A DNA stretch of 13,948 bases from CAIXYX01 sp043806415. GTDB taxonomy: Archaea; Micrarchaeota; Micrarchaeia; Anstonellales; Anstonellaceae. The translations under genes were made by a program, and so were the position numbers. The first letter of the stretch is position 1, and each line of letters starts with the position of its first letter. The notes under the pieces are model-generated. The model had not been told where the DNA came from. It worked only from the letters and a program-made list of their open reading frames with translations, and ran no database searches. The stretch spans positions 1 to 13,948 of the forward strand of contig JAZDHB010000018.1 in assembly GCA_043806415.1 (NCBI GenBank), given 5' to 3'. Shown piece by piece: positions 1 through 5,978 of the stretch.

Positions 1-494
1 GCAATCGCGCCGGTCCCAAGCGAAACGCTTTTTTCCCTGGGCCAGGTCGGGTCGGAGTTGGCAAGCACGAATGCCGCGCCCCTGTTGAGGTTCGCAAGCG
101 CCGCATCCAGCCTATGGTAGGTAACGTGCCTGTCCAGCCCGACTGCCACTATCTGCGCGTCCTCCCCCTCGGTGAGCCTGGCGTCGGCTTCTATCTCAAG
201 CTCGTCGCGGAAGCCCTGTTCGCCGATGACAAAGACCGTTTTCCCCCTGCCGAACTTCTCGCGTATGTGATGCGCGCAGCCGCAGGCCGCGGTCATCACG
301 TCGGAAATGCGCGCGTTTATCCCGAATCCCGCAAGGTGCCTCACATATTCCAGCCTGCTTTTGGTGGCATTGTTGGTGAGGAAAAGGACCTTCACTTTCT
401 TCTGGAGGCGGTAAACCTCCGCGGCCACGCCCGGAATGCCGTGCGCGCCGAGGTAGACCACGCCGTCCAGGTCAAAGACGATTGCCTTGAGCAT
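1..494 (-). CDS. HAD-IIA (NagD/phosphoglycolate phosphatase-like) hydrolase, 3'-truncated by the window edge
   Basis: The frame is open from an ATG at 494-492 to the window edge, giving 164 codons with the C-terminus missing. It starts MLKAIVFDLDGVVYLG, which is HAD motif I with nucleophile Asp8 and general acid Asp10. FLTNNATKS at about residues 38-46 is motif II (Thr40). The part after it, with VIGEQGF and a VGLDRHVTYHRLDAAL stretch, matches the C2 cap of the HAD-IIA subfamily, and ANSDPTWP resembles the usual NPDP element after the cap. Family members are cytoplasmic phosphatases of small phosphorylated metabolites such as phosphoglycolate or nucleotides; the substrate cannot be read from this fragment. 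Motifs III and IV would lie outside the window. A TATA-like box about 26 nt upstream of the ATG suggests a leaderless mRNA. The family is well supported, the substrate is not. Confidence 0.88.
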   Translation of the reverse strand, partial: MLKAIVFDLDGVVYLGAHGIPGVAAEVYRLQKKVKVLFLTNNATKSRLEYVRHLAGFGINARISDVMTAACGCAHHIREKFGRGKTVFVIGEQGFRDELEIEADARLTEGEDAQIVAVGLDRHVTYHRLDAALANLNRGAAFVLANSDPTWPREKSVSLGTGAI

Positions 495-515
495 GACGTG
501 CTTTTTCGCGCGGGG

Positions 516-524
516 TTTTTATAA
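516..524 (-). promoter_or_regulatory. TATA-like box for the HAD hydrolase
   Basis: On the minus strand this reads TTATAAAAA. Its centre is about 26 nt from the ATG at 494, the usual archaeal distance between TATA box and transcription start. No Shine-Dalgarno lies between, so a leaderless transcript is likely. Confidence 0.55.
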
Positions 525-719
525 CTAGCATCCAAGGAGCGGCCCTATCCTTTTGAAGTAGGCGTCGATTTGCTTCTGGCCGAAATACCCGTTCTGCCTT
601 GTTTCAGGCCCGGTTTTCTGACCGGCTTTTTCATCCGCCTTGCCTGGCGTGTTTCCGCCAGGGCTGCCTGCGCCGCCGTTCCCGCCCTGGGCCATCATTA
701 CGCGAAGTGTTGTTGCCAT
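525..719 (-). CDS. possible small Gly/Lys-rich protein, 64 aa
   Basis: This short frame starts MATTLRVMMAQGGNGG and ends FKRIGPLLGC. The middle is rich in Gly, Pro, Lys and Thr and looks disordered; the last 20 residues could form an amphipathic helix. A G-rich stretch (AGGCGGGG) lies just before the ATG and is a poor Shine-Dalgarno at best. The frame stays open further upstream, but that extension runs through an inverted repeat and is unconvincing. The stop codon abuts the TATA box of the HAD gene, so the two are probably separate transcription units. I recognise no family. Real but lineage-specific, or spurious, are about equally likely. Confidence 0.3.
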   Translation of the reverse strand: MATTLRVMMAQGGNGGAGSPGGNTPGKADEKAGQKTGPETRQNGYFGQKQIDAYFKRIGPLLGC

Positions 720-758
720 GGCCCCGCCTATTGCACGAACCTCACTTCGGATAACGCA

Positions 759-858
759 CGGTAGGCTGTCATAAGGTGCGACAGGGCGCCATAGGGAACC
801 ATCGCCAAGCAAAAGGTTAGGCGTCGCACCTTATGAGTCATGTGCGAAACGCCTACCG
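759..858. repeat. two-part long inverted repeat with a 40-nt spacer
   Basis: TCATAAGGTGCGAC at 769-782 is the exact reverse complement of GTCGCACCTTATGA at 823-836. Outside it, CGGTAGGC at 759-766 matches GCCTACCG at 851-858. The two blocks are 2 nt apart in the left arm and 14 nt apart in the right arm, so one arm has a 12-nt insertion or the other a deletion. The spacer is 40 nt. Each arm also contains a CTTATGA element that reads as a weak TATA box pointing away from the centre. It could be a structured RNA, an operator between divergent promoters, or the remnant of a small mobile element; the sequence does not decide. Confidence 0.7.
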
Positions 859-1002
859 CGTCCGCCGCCCTGCGCACGCTTGGCCTTTCTAGGACAACCG
901 GGGAAAATAGCAAATCCCGTTTTTTCACATCCATTCCTTCCACCGGCAGCATATCTGGAAAATGCACTATTTAATACTGCGTTACCCAAAAAAATACATT
1001 AT

Positions 1003-1010
1003 CTATATAA
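1003..1010 (+). promoter_or_regulatory. TATA box of the ACT-domain regulator gene
   Basis: CTATATAA lies in an AT-rich stretch, with its centre about 28 nt before the ATG at 1035. There is no Shine-Dalgarno in between, so the mRNA is probably leaderless. Confidence 0.65.
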
Positions 1011-1034
1011 GCATTCCCTGCACATATTTGCACC

Positions 1035-1538
1035 ATGTGGAGCCGCATTTCCGAGCTTTTCATCGGCTTTCCGGCGCAGAGGCAGGTGGCAAGAAAGCTC
1101 ATCGAGCTTGGCCTGCGCGTGTCTGATGAGGGCAGGGTGTGCTGCGGCGAGGTCGAGGTAAAGGAAGTCAGCCTTGCGCATGCGTGCGGGGTGGACAGGC
1201 GAGTGGTGTCCGCGACAGTGCACTCCATACTCTCCGACAGGCAGCTTTCGCGGCTGTTTTCCGGCATACAGCCGGCCGGCGCGCTCCTGAAAGGCATTGC
1301 CCACGAGCTTGGCTTTGGCGTTGTAGAGATTGAGGCGAACGCCAAGAAGCCCTCGATAATCGCCAGCGCCACCACTCTTCTTGGGAAAAAGAGGATAAGC
1401 ATCAGACAGATTTACGCCAAGGACCCGGAACTGTTCGAGAACCCCACCCTTGTCATAATCACCCAGCGGCCCATCCCGGGCAGCCTGCTTGAGCAGTTCT
1501 CAAAAATCCCGGGCGTCAAGAAGGTCAGCATCCTCTGA
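1035..1538 (+). CDS. ACT-domain transcriptional regulator of amino-acid metabolism (COG2150-like)
   Basis: The product has 167 residues. Residues about 1-75 look like a helix-turn-helix DNA-binding region, with a VSLAHACGVDRRVVSATVHS stretch at about 46-65. Residues about 93-167 form an ACT-like fold of alternating strands and helices (FGVVEIEANA, PTLVIITQRPIPGSLLEQF, PGVKKVSIL). This order and length match the archaeal family described as predicted regulators of amino-acid metabolism with an ACT domain. ACT domains usually bind amino acids, so it may sense one and control biosynthesis genes, but no target is visible nearby. The start is fixed by a TATA box 28 nt upstream. The gene stands alone, with its own promoter and a GC-rich hairpin directly after the stop. 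Family assignment is from remembered motifs and is fairly secure; the ligand is unknown. Confidence 0.82.
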   Translation: MWSRISELFIGFPAQRQVARKLIELGLRVSDEGRVCCGEVEVKEVSLAHACGVDRRVVSATVHSILSDRQLSRLFSGIQPAGALLKGIAHELGFGVVEIEANAKKPSIIASATTLLGKKRISIRQIYAKDPELFENPTLVIITQRPIPGSLLEQFSKIPGVKKVSIL

Positions 1539-1541
1539 CTG

Positions 1542-1566
1542 CCCGCCCTGCGAATGGCCGGGCGGG
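1542..1566 (+). terminator. GC-rich hairpin after the ACT regulator gene
   Basis: CCCGCCC at 1542-1548 pairs with GGGCGGG at 1560-1566 around an 11-nt loop, 3 nt after the stop codon. There is no T-run after it, which archaeal terminators normally need, so it may protect the 3' end rather than stop transcription. Confidence 0.4.
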
Positions 1567-1573
1567 ATAAAAT

Positions 1574-1617
1574 CTTATAAGCTATTCGCTTCAAAAGTGA
1601 CATAAGACAAGGGTGAT
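1574..1617 (+). promoter_or_regulatory. TATA box and Shine-Dalgarno of the cold-shock gene
   Basis: CTTATAA at 1574-1580 is a TATA box that would place the transcription start near 1604. GGGTGAT at 1611-1617 is complementary to the conserved 3' end of archaeal 16S rRNA and lies 3 nt before the ATG. Unlike several neighbours, this gene therefore seems to have a short leader with a ribosome binding site. Confidence 0.65.
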
Positions 1618-1620
1618 CTA

Positions 1621-1812
1621 ATGAAAGGAAAAGTAAAGATGTTTAACACTGCGCGTGGTTTTGGGTTCATCTCAGGCGACGACGGCAAGGACGTGTATGT
1701 GCACACCTCGGCGATTGAAGGCGGTGCCGCGCTCGCGGTCGGCGATGTCGTGGAGTACGACGTCGAATCAGGCGAACGCGGGCTGCGCGCAAAGAGCGTA
1801 AAGAAAGCCTGA
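1621..1812 (+). CDS. cold-shock domain protein (CspA family)
   Basis: The 63-residue product is a single cold-shock domain, slightly shorter than the usual 65-70 residues. It opens MKGKVKMFNTARGFGFI, with RNP1 as RGFGFI at residues 12-17, and has RNP2 as VYVHTSAI at 25-32. The rest fits the five-stranded OB barrel (VGDVVEYDVESGERGLRAKSV). These proteins bind single-stranded RNA and DNA in the cytoplasm and act as RNA chaperones at low temperature or during growth shifts. A strong Shine-Dalgarno (GGGTGAT) and a TATA box suggest good expression. The first RNP1 residue is Arg where Lys is usual, a conservative change. The domain is patchily distributed in archaea, so an origin by old transfer from bacteria is possible but not shown. 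Confidence 0.95.
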   Translation: MKGKVKMFNTARGFGFISGDDGKDVYVHTSAIEGGAALAVGDVVEYDVESGERGLRAKSVKKA

Positions 1813-2111
1813 AGGCGCTGTAAAATCGCAGAATGCCGCTTCCAGCATCCACTCCCAGCTTCGCTTTTGCAGCCTGCTTCGCCCACAAGCTGCCGGAAGG
1901 CCGCTTCCCGCTTCGGATTTGCCCAAGAAAACCAGCGCCCCGACCTGGCTTGGCGCCAATTAGGTTCGGTTTATCAAATTCCCTCCCGTAAAAGCCCCTG
2001 CTTCGTTCAGTGGTTATTCGAATGATTGAGCGAGTATGCCCAAAGGCAGCTCCATCTCAGGCTGCCCAAAGACACTCCGTTTCCTGGGAAATGAGTAACA
2101 GCCTATCATTT
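1813..2111. other. intergenic stretch with a small hairpin, no gene seen
   Basis: No start signal, tRNA fold or familiar protein was found on either strand. The 5' part repeats CCGCTTCC and nearby GCTTC words without clear periodicity. At 2045-2066 GGCAGC and GCTGCC form a 6-bp stem with a 10-nt loop, and GCCCAAAG occurs directly on both sides of it (2038-2045 and 2064-2071). The function of these is unknown. Confidence 0.5.
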
Positions 2112-2118
2112 CTTATAG
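2112..2118 (+). promoter_or_regulatory. TATA-like box of the lipoprotein gene
   Basis: CTTATAG lies about 25 nt before the ATG at 2140, a spacing consistent with a leaderless transcript. There is no Shine-Dalgarno. Confidence 0.5.
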
Positions 2119-2139
2119 CTTGCATGGGTTGAGAAAAAC

Positions 2140-3585
2140 ATGTTTGCGCGGCATCGCTACGCAGCCCTACTTGTCCTCTGTTTCTTGCCAATCGCCTTCT
2201 TGCTGTTGGCAGGCTGCTGCGGCTATACTCAAGCCGCCAGGGGTGCTGCTAACGGGACTAGCCAAACCGTGGCGCCGCAGGAAAACCGCCCGCCATTCGT
2301 CAATCTGACGCTTAACTTGACGTCCGCGACAACCCCGTTCCCAATGACTTACAGTTACAATTGCCGTGACCCAGACAGCAACCTGGTTTCCTGCGAACTG
2401 AAAATAGACGGAATGGCATATGCGAATGGAACAAGCCAGACCACCCTGCTGCCAGCAGGCCATCAAAAGCCGGATTTCTACTGGGATGCATTGAAAACTG
2501 TGGGCAACCACACGCTGGAAATAGGCGCAACCGACAGCAAGGGGCTGACCGCGTCAAAAACAGTTACATTCACCGTGCTCAAGGGTCTTCCTATTTCCAA
2601 GCCCGGCTGGTATGTGTGCAACGGCAAGCCGGACAATCCCCCCTGCGACACCATTCTTGAGGGCTACTGCGACAAGTTCGTGCCGACCGACCTTTCAGTC
2701 AGGCAGGCTGCGGCACAGGCGATTTCCAAGCACCCGGGCGCATTTTCCATAAACCAACTTCTTGACATTTACGACTATGTGCATGCCAACGTGTTCTACC
2801 AAAACGTGCCTTTGGACATGTGGCCGCCTTACTACCCCAACCAGACGCTTGCCACCAAATCAGGCGATTGCAAGAACCAGGCCGTGCTCATCGCGTCCAT
2901 GGTGGAAGCCATCGGCGGCACGGCGCGCGTCCTTTTCATCCCCGGCTGCACCCACGCGTACCCGGAGGTGTTCATGGGGACCGACGTGAACGAATCCGAG
3001 ATCAGCCAGGCGATCTATTCGCATTACAACACCCGCGGCAAGGGCATCCGGTACCATACCCACACGTACGGAAACCACACTGACTACTGGTTCATTTTCG
3101 ACACGGCCGGCGGGAATTTCCCCGGAGAGACCATCCCGGAATGCTTCAATGCGAGCCAGACCTTCGTGATCCGGGACTGCAATATCCCCCAGGACCAGGT
3201 CAATCCCCCGGAAATCCAGGGCACGGCCTTCGGGCCTTACGTGGACATCAACGAGACCAAAGTGATCGACCCCGAATGGGGCTGGAACTACTGGCACGAC
3301 CCTTCCAACATCGGCCGGAACGGGATCCGATGGTGTCACTTCAACATGAGCATTCAGTCCCTCTCGCCCACCCCGTTCGACTGGTACCTCACCAACGAGG
3401 CGGGATACCAGAAATCGCAGGCCTATCAGAGCTTCAGCTACTATTCCGGCGAAGAGCAGGTGTCGCGGACCAACAAGGAATTCGACTGGGACACGCCCCA
3501 GAAGTTCTATATCATACTAAAAAACCGCAACAAGCAGAATTCGATAACCGTCAAGACCGAACTGATCGGGACGTGCTACAAGTGA
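2140..3585 (+). CDS. exported transglutaminase-like lipoprotein, glycosylation-sequon rich
   Basis: The product has 481 residues. An N-terminal signal of Arg/His followed by a hydrophobic core ends in a lipobox LAGC, with Cys26 as the likely lipid-modified residue, so it should be anchored outside the membrane. Residues about 45-150 resemble an Ig/PKD-like sandwich (NRPPFVNLTLN to KTVTFTVLKG). Residues about 200-330 carry a transglutaminase-like catalytic set: Cys244 in SGDCKNQA, His272 in THAYPEV, and Asp321 in WFIFDTAGG. The His-to-Asp distance of 49 residues is longer than usual because of an insertion rich in His, Tyr and Asn. The family includes peptidases, transglutaminases and inactive forms; the reaction here is unknown. 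There are 11 N-X-S/T sequons, fitting an S-layer or cell-surface glycoprotein. Isoleucine codon use changes within the gene. It stands alone, convergent with the DtxR gene. Confidence 0.85.
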   Translation: MFARHRYAALLVLCFLPIAFLLLAGCCGYTQAARGAANGTSQTVAPQENRPPFVNLTLNLTSATTPFPMTYSYNCRDPDSNLVSCELKIDGMAYANGTSQTTLLPAGHQKPDFYWDALKTVGNHTLEIGATDSKGLTASKTVTFTVLKGLPISKPGWYVCNGKPDNPPCDTILEGYCDKFVPTDLSVRQAAAQAISKHPGAFSINQLLDIYDYVHANVFYQNVPLDMWPPYYPNQTLATKSGDCKNQAVLIASMVEAIGGTARVLFIPGCTHAYPEVFMGTDVNESEISQAIYSHYNTRGKGIRYHTHTYGNHTDYWFIFDTAGGNFPGETIPECFNASQTFVIRDCNIPQDQVNPPEIQGTAFGPYVDINETKVIDPEWGWNYWHDPSNIGRNGIRWCHFNMSIQSLSPTPFDWYLTNEAGYQKSQAYQSFSYYSGEEQVSRTNKEFDWDTPQKFYIILKNRNKQNSITVKTELIGTCYK

Positions 3586-3633
3586 TACGCATCGGCAACC
3601 CGGCCACGGAATCCTAGTCCGCAAACAGCCGAA

Positions 3634-4194
3634 TCAGGACGTTTTTCCAGGGCGGGCGCTTCGAGAGGGGGGCCCGGGCCGCCGTTTCCTCCCGCCGCGC
3701 ATGGCCGGCCCGCTCAGGGCGCAATACGGGGTTTTGGAGGCGTCGATCGCCCCGCCGGCGCAATAGCGCCTGAAATGGGAGAAGAAGCACGGGTCCTGTC
3801 CGAACAAATCCACGAAGCGCACGAACCGCTCCATCTGGCGCATGGTCTGCGCCGACAGCCCGCTCTCGAGCACTCGCGCGTCCTTCTCAGCCAGCCGGTC
3901 CGGCACGTCGATTCGCTTGAGGAATTTTTCGAACACGTCGGCGCGCGCCAGCAGCTCCCTGGCAATCGCCTCCCCTTCCGGCGCGAGGCGCCCCCCTTCG
4001 TATTTGCGGTAGGCGATCAGGTTCCGGGCGGCGAGCCGCTCGAGCATGTTGGTGACCGACGGGGAGCGCACCTTGAGCACGGTCGCGATGTCGCTGGTGC
4101 GCGCGACGCCCTTGTTCCTCGAGATCTGGTAGATGGCCAGCAGGTACTGGTGGGTGGCGGCGCTTTCTCCGCCCCGGTTGGGGATGTTCTTCAT
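3634..4194 (-). CDS. DtxR/MntR-family regulator with altered metal-site residues
   Basis: The product has 186 residues. Residues about 14-75 form the family's winged helix: ATHQYLLAIYQI, then RTSDIATVLKVRSPSVTNML (recognition helix) and a wing near YRKYEGGRLAPEG. Residues about 80-125 correspond to the dimerisation helices. By hand alignment, residues that bind metal in DtxR/MntR appear lost: the HRLLE element reads ADVFE and the C-R-L-E-H element reads R-V-L-E-S. Three cysteines and a histidine follow (DPCFFSHFRRYC and PYCALS) and could form another metal site. The end is a basic Arg/Pro/Gly tail. The gene diverges from a ZIP transporter across a region with a DtxR-like operator over its own TATA box, so it probably represses itself and the transporter. 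ATG 4194 has GAGGA just upstream and a TATA box about 26 nt away. Confidence 0.85.
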   Translation of the reverse strand: MKNIPNRGGESAATHQYLLAIYQISRNKGVARTSDIATVLKVRSPSVTNMLERLAARNLIAYRKYEGGRLAPEGEAIARELLARADVFEKFLKRIDVPDRLAEKDARVLESGLSAQTMRQMERFVRFVDLFGQDPCFFSHFRRYCAGGAIDASKTPYCALSGPAMRGGRKRRPGPPSRSARPGKTS

Positions 4195-4216
4195 GCTTCC
4201 TCATTGGGAGCGGGCC

Positions 4217-4226
4217 TTTATAATAT
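4217..4226 (-). promoter_or_regulatory. TATA box of the DtxR-family gene
   Basis: On the minus strand this reads ATATTATAAA, about 26 nt from the ATG at 4194. The palindromic operator directly abuts it on the BRE side, so bound repressor would block TBP/TFB access. Confidence 0.65.
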
Positions 4227-4240
4227 TTAGTCATGCCTAA
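4227..4240. promoter_or_regulatory. probable DtxR-type operator
   Basis: TTAGTCATGCCTAA is a near-perfect 14-bp palindrome with half-sites TTAG and CTAA around a CATG centre; only one symmetric pair mismatches. It resembles known DtxR/SirR/MntR boxes built from TTAGG and CCTAA. A further TTAGG at 4246-4250 abuts the ZIP TATA box, and a GGCTAAGCC element lies at 4266-4274. The position between the regulator and the ZIP gene supports shared control. It has not been tested. Confidence 0.65.
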
Positions 4241-4255
4241 GAAAATTAGGTTCAG

Positions 4256-4264
4256 CTATAAATA
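4256..4264 (+). promoter_or_regulatory. TATA box of the ZIP transporter gene
   Basis: CTATAAATA is centred about 28 nt before the ATG at 4289. A TTAGG half-site sits immediately upstream, where TFB would bind. The AGGT touching the ATG is too close to serve as a Shine-Dalgarno, so the mRNA is probably leaderless. Confidence 0.7.
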
Positions 4265-4288
4265 GGGCTAAGCCTCCAAGAAGCAGGT

Positions 4289-5125
4289 ATGCAACTTGCC
4301 GATCTGCTCGTCCTGGGCGCCGTCGCCGGCTTCACCATCTACATCGGCCTGCCCGTGGCGAGGATGAAATGGGCTTCCGGGCAAATCAAGGGCCTGCTCA
4401 ACGCGGCGGCGGCCGGCATCCTGCTCTTTCTGCTCGTGGATGTGATGGGCGACGCGTTTGAGACGGTCGGCCAGAAAGCGCTGGCCAGCCTGGCCGGCGC
4501 AAGCCCCGTGGCAACCGGACTGGCCTATGCCGGCCTGCTCGTGGGCGGCGTGTCGGCCGGCCTCTTGGGCCTGGTGTGGTTCGAGAAGAGGTATATCTTC
4601 AGTCAGACCCCCAAAAGCGCTGTCATGGGCGCGCTGGCGGAAAATAAACTCCCGCTGGCCCTTTCCGATGACCGGGCTCGGCGCATCGCGCTCATGATCG
4701 CGATCGGCATCGGGCTGCACAATTTCTCCGAAGGGTTGGCGATCGGGCAGAGCTACGCCGGCGGGGCCATCTCGCTCGCGCTGCTTCTGGTGGTGGGCTT
4801 CGGCCTGCACAATGCCACGGAAGGGTTCGGCATCGCCGCCCCGCTGTCGGGCTCGAAGCCGGGCTGGAAGTTCCTGGCCCTCTTAGGCCTCATCGGCGGA
4901 GGCCCGACGTTTTTGGGCACCCTGGTCGGCAGCTTCTGGGTGTCGCCGGCCCTGGGCGTGTTCTTCCTCGCGCTGGCGGCCGGCGCCATCATCTACGTGC
5001 TCAAGGAGCTGCTCTATCATGGGAGAACGCATGGCGAGGGAGTGGCGGCCATGGGCTTTTTGCTGCTCGGCTTTTTCGCCGGATTTGGCACCGACCTGCT
5101 GCTCAAGTACGCCTCCGGGGCGTAG
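4289..5125 (+). CDS. ZIP-family divalent metal transporter
   Basis: The 278-residue product is highly hydrophobic, with eight predicted membrane segments starting near residues 5, 37, 75, 130, 160, 193, 220 and 250. The two ZIP signature helices are present: HNFSEG at 144-149 (TM4) and HNATEG at 174-179 (TM5), supplying the His, Asn and Glu metal ligands. The usual Pro of HNxPEG is Ser in the first and Thr in the second. A loop of about 30 residues between TM3 and TM4 is charged but lacks the His-rich stretch of many ZIPs. ZIP proteins carry zinc, iron or manganese into the cytoplasm. The divergent DtxR-type regulator and operator favour manganese or iron, with zinc also possible. All 16 isoleucine codons are ATC. 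The stop lies 58 nt from that of the convergent next gene. Confidence 0.93.
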   Translation: MQLADLLVLGAVAGFTIYIGLPVARMKWASGQIKGLLNAAAAGILLFLLVDVMGDAFETVGQKALASLAGASPVATGLAYAGLLVGGVSAGLLGLVWFEKRYIFSQTPKSAVMGALAENKLPLALSDDRARRIALMIAIGIGLHNFSEGLAIGQSYAGGAISLALLLVVGFGLHNATEGFGIAAPLSGSKPGWKFLALLGLIGGGPTFLGTLVGSFWVSPALGVFFLALAAGAIIYVLKELLYHGRTHGEGVAAMGFLLLGFFAGFGTDLLLKYASGA

Positions 5126-5183
5126 ATCACGTGCGCGCCTTCCGGGCTCTTGGTTGCTTCATGGCCCCGGTCTGTCCCCTTCT

Positions 5184-5675
5184 TTATCTGTCCACATCTT
5201 TGTAGAAAAGCTTCTCGAGCTTGGCCATGTCCCCGCTCGGATTCAGCGCATATTCAAGCGATGAGCATATCCGGCCTTTCTCGTCCTCGAGCATGATGAC
5301 GTACTTCCCTTCCTTTTCGTTGAACACGCATCCGGGCGGGAAGAGATGATGGTGCCATTCCACCTTCTTTTCATCAAGCGCCCGGGCCATCTTCATCATC
5401 TCGTCGAATCCGGGCTCGTGCGCCCCGCCTTCTTTCTCCATGAATCCGGCCCCGAACGAGAGCCCGGCCATTTTTTTCGCCTGCGCGGCCGGGTTATTGG
5501 AAAAGCGCGCGGCCATCGTTTCCCCCGTCTCCTCATTCTCGAGGACCATCGCGTATGTCCCCCTCTTCTCATTGAACGCGCATTGCTTGAGCAGCAGGTG
5601 GAAATGCCAGCCGACTTCTTTTCCGGCCAGCGCTTCGGCCTCCTTGATCAGCGTGTCGGGCGGGACCTCTCTCAT
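5184..5675 (-). CDS. unrecognised protein with two W-H-x-H...C-x-F-N modules
   Basis: The 163-residue product is soluble and acidic. It consists of two copies of one module about 84 residues apart. Copy 1 has WHFH at 23-26 and CAFNEK from Cys32; copy 2 has WHHH at 107-110 and CVFNEK from Cys116. Both continue with a strand-rich segment (TYAMVLENEETG and KYVIMLEDEKG) and are preceded by a helix such as EAEALAGKEV or MARALDEKKV. The conserved HxH plus Cys suggests metal binding, and the neighbours are a ZIP transporter and a DtxR-type regulator, so a metal sensor or buffer is a fair guess. I do not recognise the family. An ATG seven codons upstream (5696) is possible, but the Shine-Dalgarno GGAGATGAT at 5679-5687 and a TATA-like box at 5711-5718 favour this start. 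Confidence 0.8.
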   Translation of the reverse strand: MREVPPDTLIKEAEALAGKEVGWHFHLLLKQCAFNEKRGTYAMVLENEETGETMAARFSNNPAAQAKKMAGLSFGAGFMEKEGGAHEPGFDEMMKMARALDEKKVEWHHHLFPPGCVFNEKEGKYVIMLEDEKGRICSSLEYALNPSGDMAKLEKLFYKDVDR

Positions 5676-5678
5676 CCA

Positions 5679-5718
5679 ATCATCTCCGACATCCATTCAC
5701 GCGTCCGGGCTAATAAAG
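5679..5718 (-). promoter_or_regulatory. TATA-like box and Shine-Dalgarno deciding the start of the two-module protein
   Basis: On the minus strand CTTTATTA (5718-5711) would start transcription near 5688, downstream of the ATG at 5696. GGAGATGAT (5687-5679) differs by one base from the ideal GGAGGTGAT and ends 3 nt before the ATG at 5675. Together they favour the shorter protein. Confidence 0.5.
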
Positions 5719-5780
5719 CAGGCTCCGATTCCGGTCGCCCGGCCCGCCGCTTCGACGTCCTCCGGGTCCGATCCGTCCGT

Positions 5781-5847
5781 TTTGCTATAGCAAACCGAGA
5801 AAGTTTTCCGACCGAATGGTGGGTGTCTTTCGACGAGGTTTGCTATA
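5781..5847. repeat. nested palindrome and inverted repeat, possible structured RNA or operator
   Basis: TTTGCTATAGCAAA at 5781-5794 is a perfect 14-bp palindrome. Its right half is also the left arm of a larger repeat: TATAGCAAACC (5786-5796) is the exact reverse complement of GGTTTGCTATA (5837-5847), with a 40-nt spacer. Inside, GAAAG (5799-5803) pairs with CTTTC (5827-5831). The TTTGCTATA word thus occurs three times in 67 nt. It lies between the divergent two-module gene and the 89-aa gene. A protein-binding operator and a folded RNA are both possible. Confidence 0.65.
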
Positions 5848-5880
5848 CATGGCCCGGGATCGGCAACAGACTTGCCGACA

Positions 5881-5898
5881 GGTCGGTCGCAACCGACC
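5881..5898. repeat. perfect 7-bp hairpin with a CGCA loop
   Basis: GGTCGGT and ACCGACC flank the four bases CGCA. It lies just upstream of the TATA-like TAATAAAC at 5921. Flanking GAAAGTTTTCC (near 5799) and GAAACTTTCC (near 5901) form a weaker long-range inverted match, so 5781-5912 may fold as a unit. Confidence 0.55.
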
Positions 5899-5920
5899 GT
5901 GAAACTTTCCCGGGGCACTG

Positions 5921-5971
5921 TAATAAACCGCCCCATCGATACGTTCCATCATCAAAGCCCGAAAAAGAGGT
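5921..5971 (+). promoter_or_regulatory. TATA-like box and Shine-Dalgarno for the 89-aa gene
   Basis: TAATAAAC at 5921-5928 would start transcription near 5950. GAGGT at 5967-5971 is a Shine-Dalgarno 7 nt before the ATG at 5979. This supports that ATG over extending the frame upstream through the repeats. Confidence 0.5.
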
Positions 5972-5978
5972 CGAAAAA

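Larger units (their letters stand above)
720..1034. other. divergent intergenic region, no convincing gene
   Basis: The region separates minus-strand reading (HAD and possible 64-aa ORF) from the plus-strand ACT regulator. Its left third holds the inverted repeat at 759-858. The rest (859-1002) shows nothing I can name. The last 30 nt are AT-rich and hold the promoter of the next gene. Short frames crossing it have no start signal and no familiar sequence. Confidence 0.6.

Noticed and set aside
728..967. A 79-codon minus-strand frame through the inverted repeat
   Set aside because: No ribosome binding site and no familiar sequence. It is partly made of the repeat arms.
1813..2139. tRNA or small RNA gene in the gap after the cold-shock gene
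   Set aside because: No acceptor stem, T-arm consensus or other recognisable fold was found; only a weak 6-bp hairpin.
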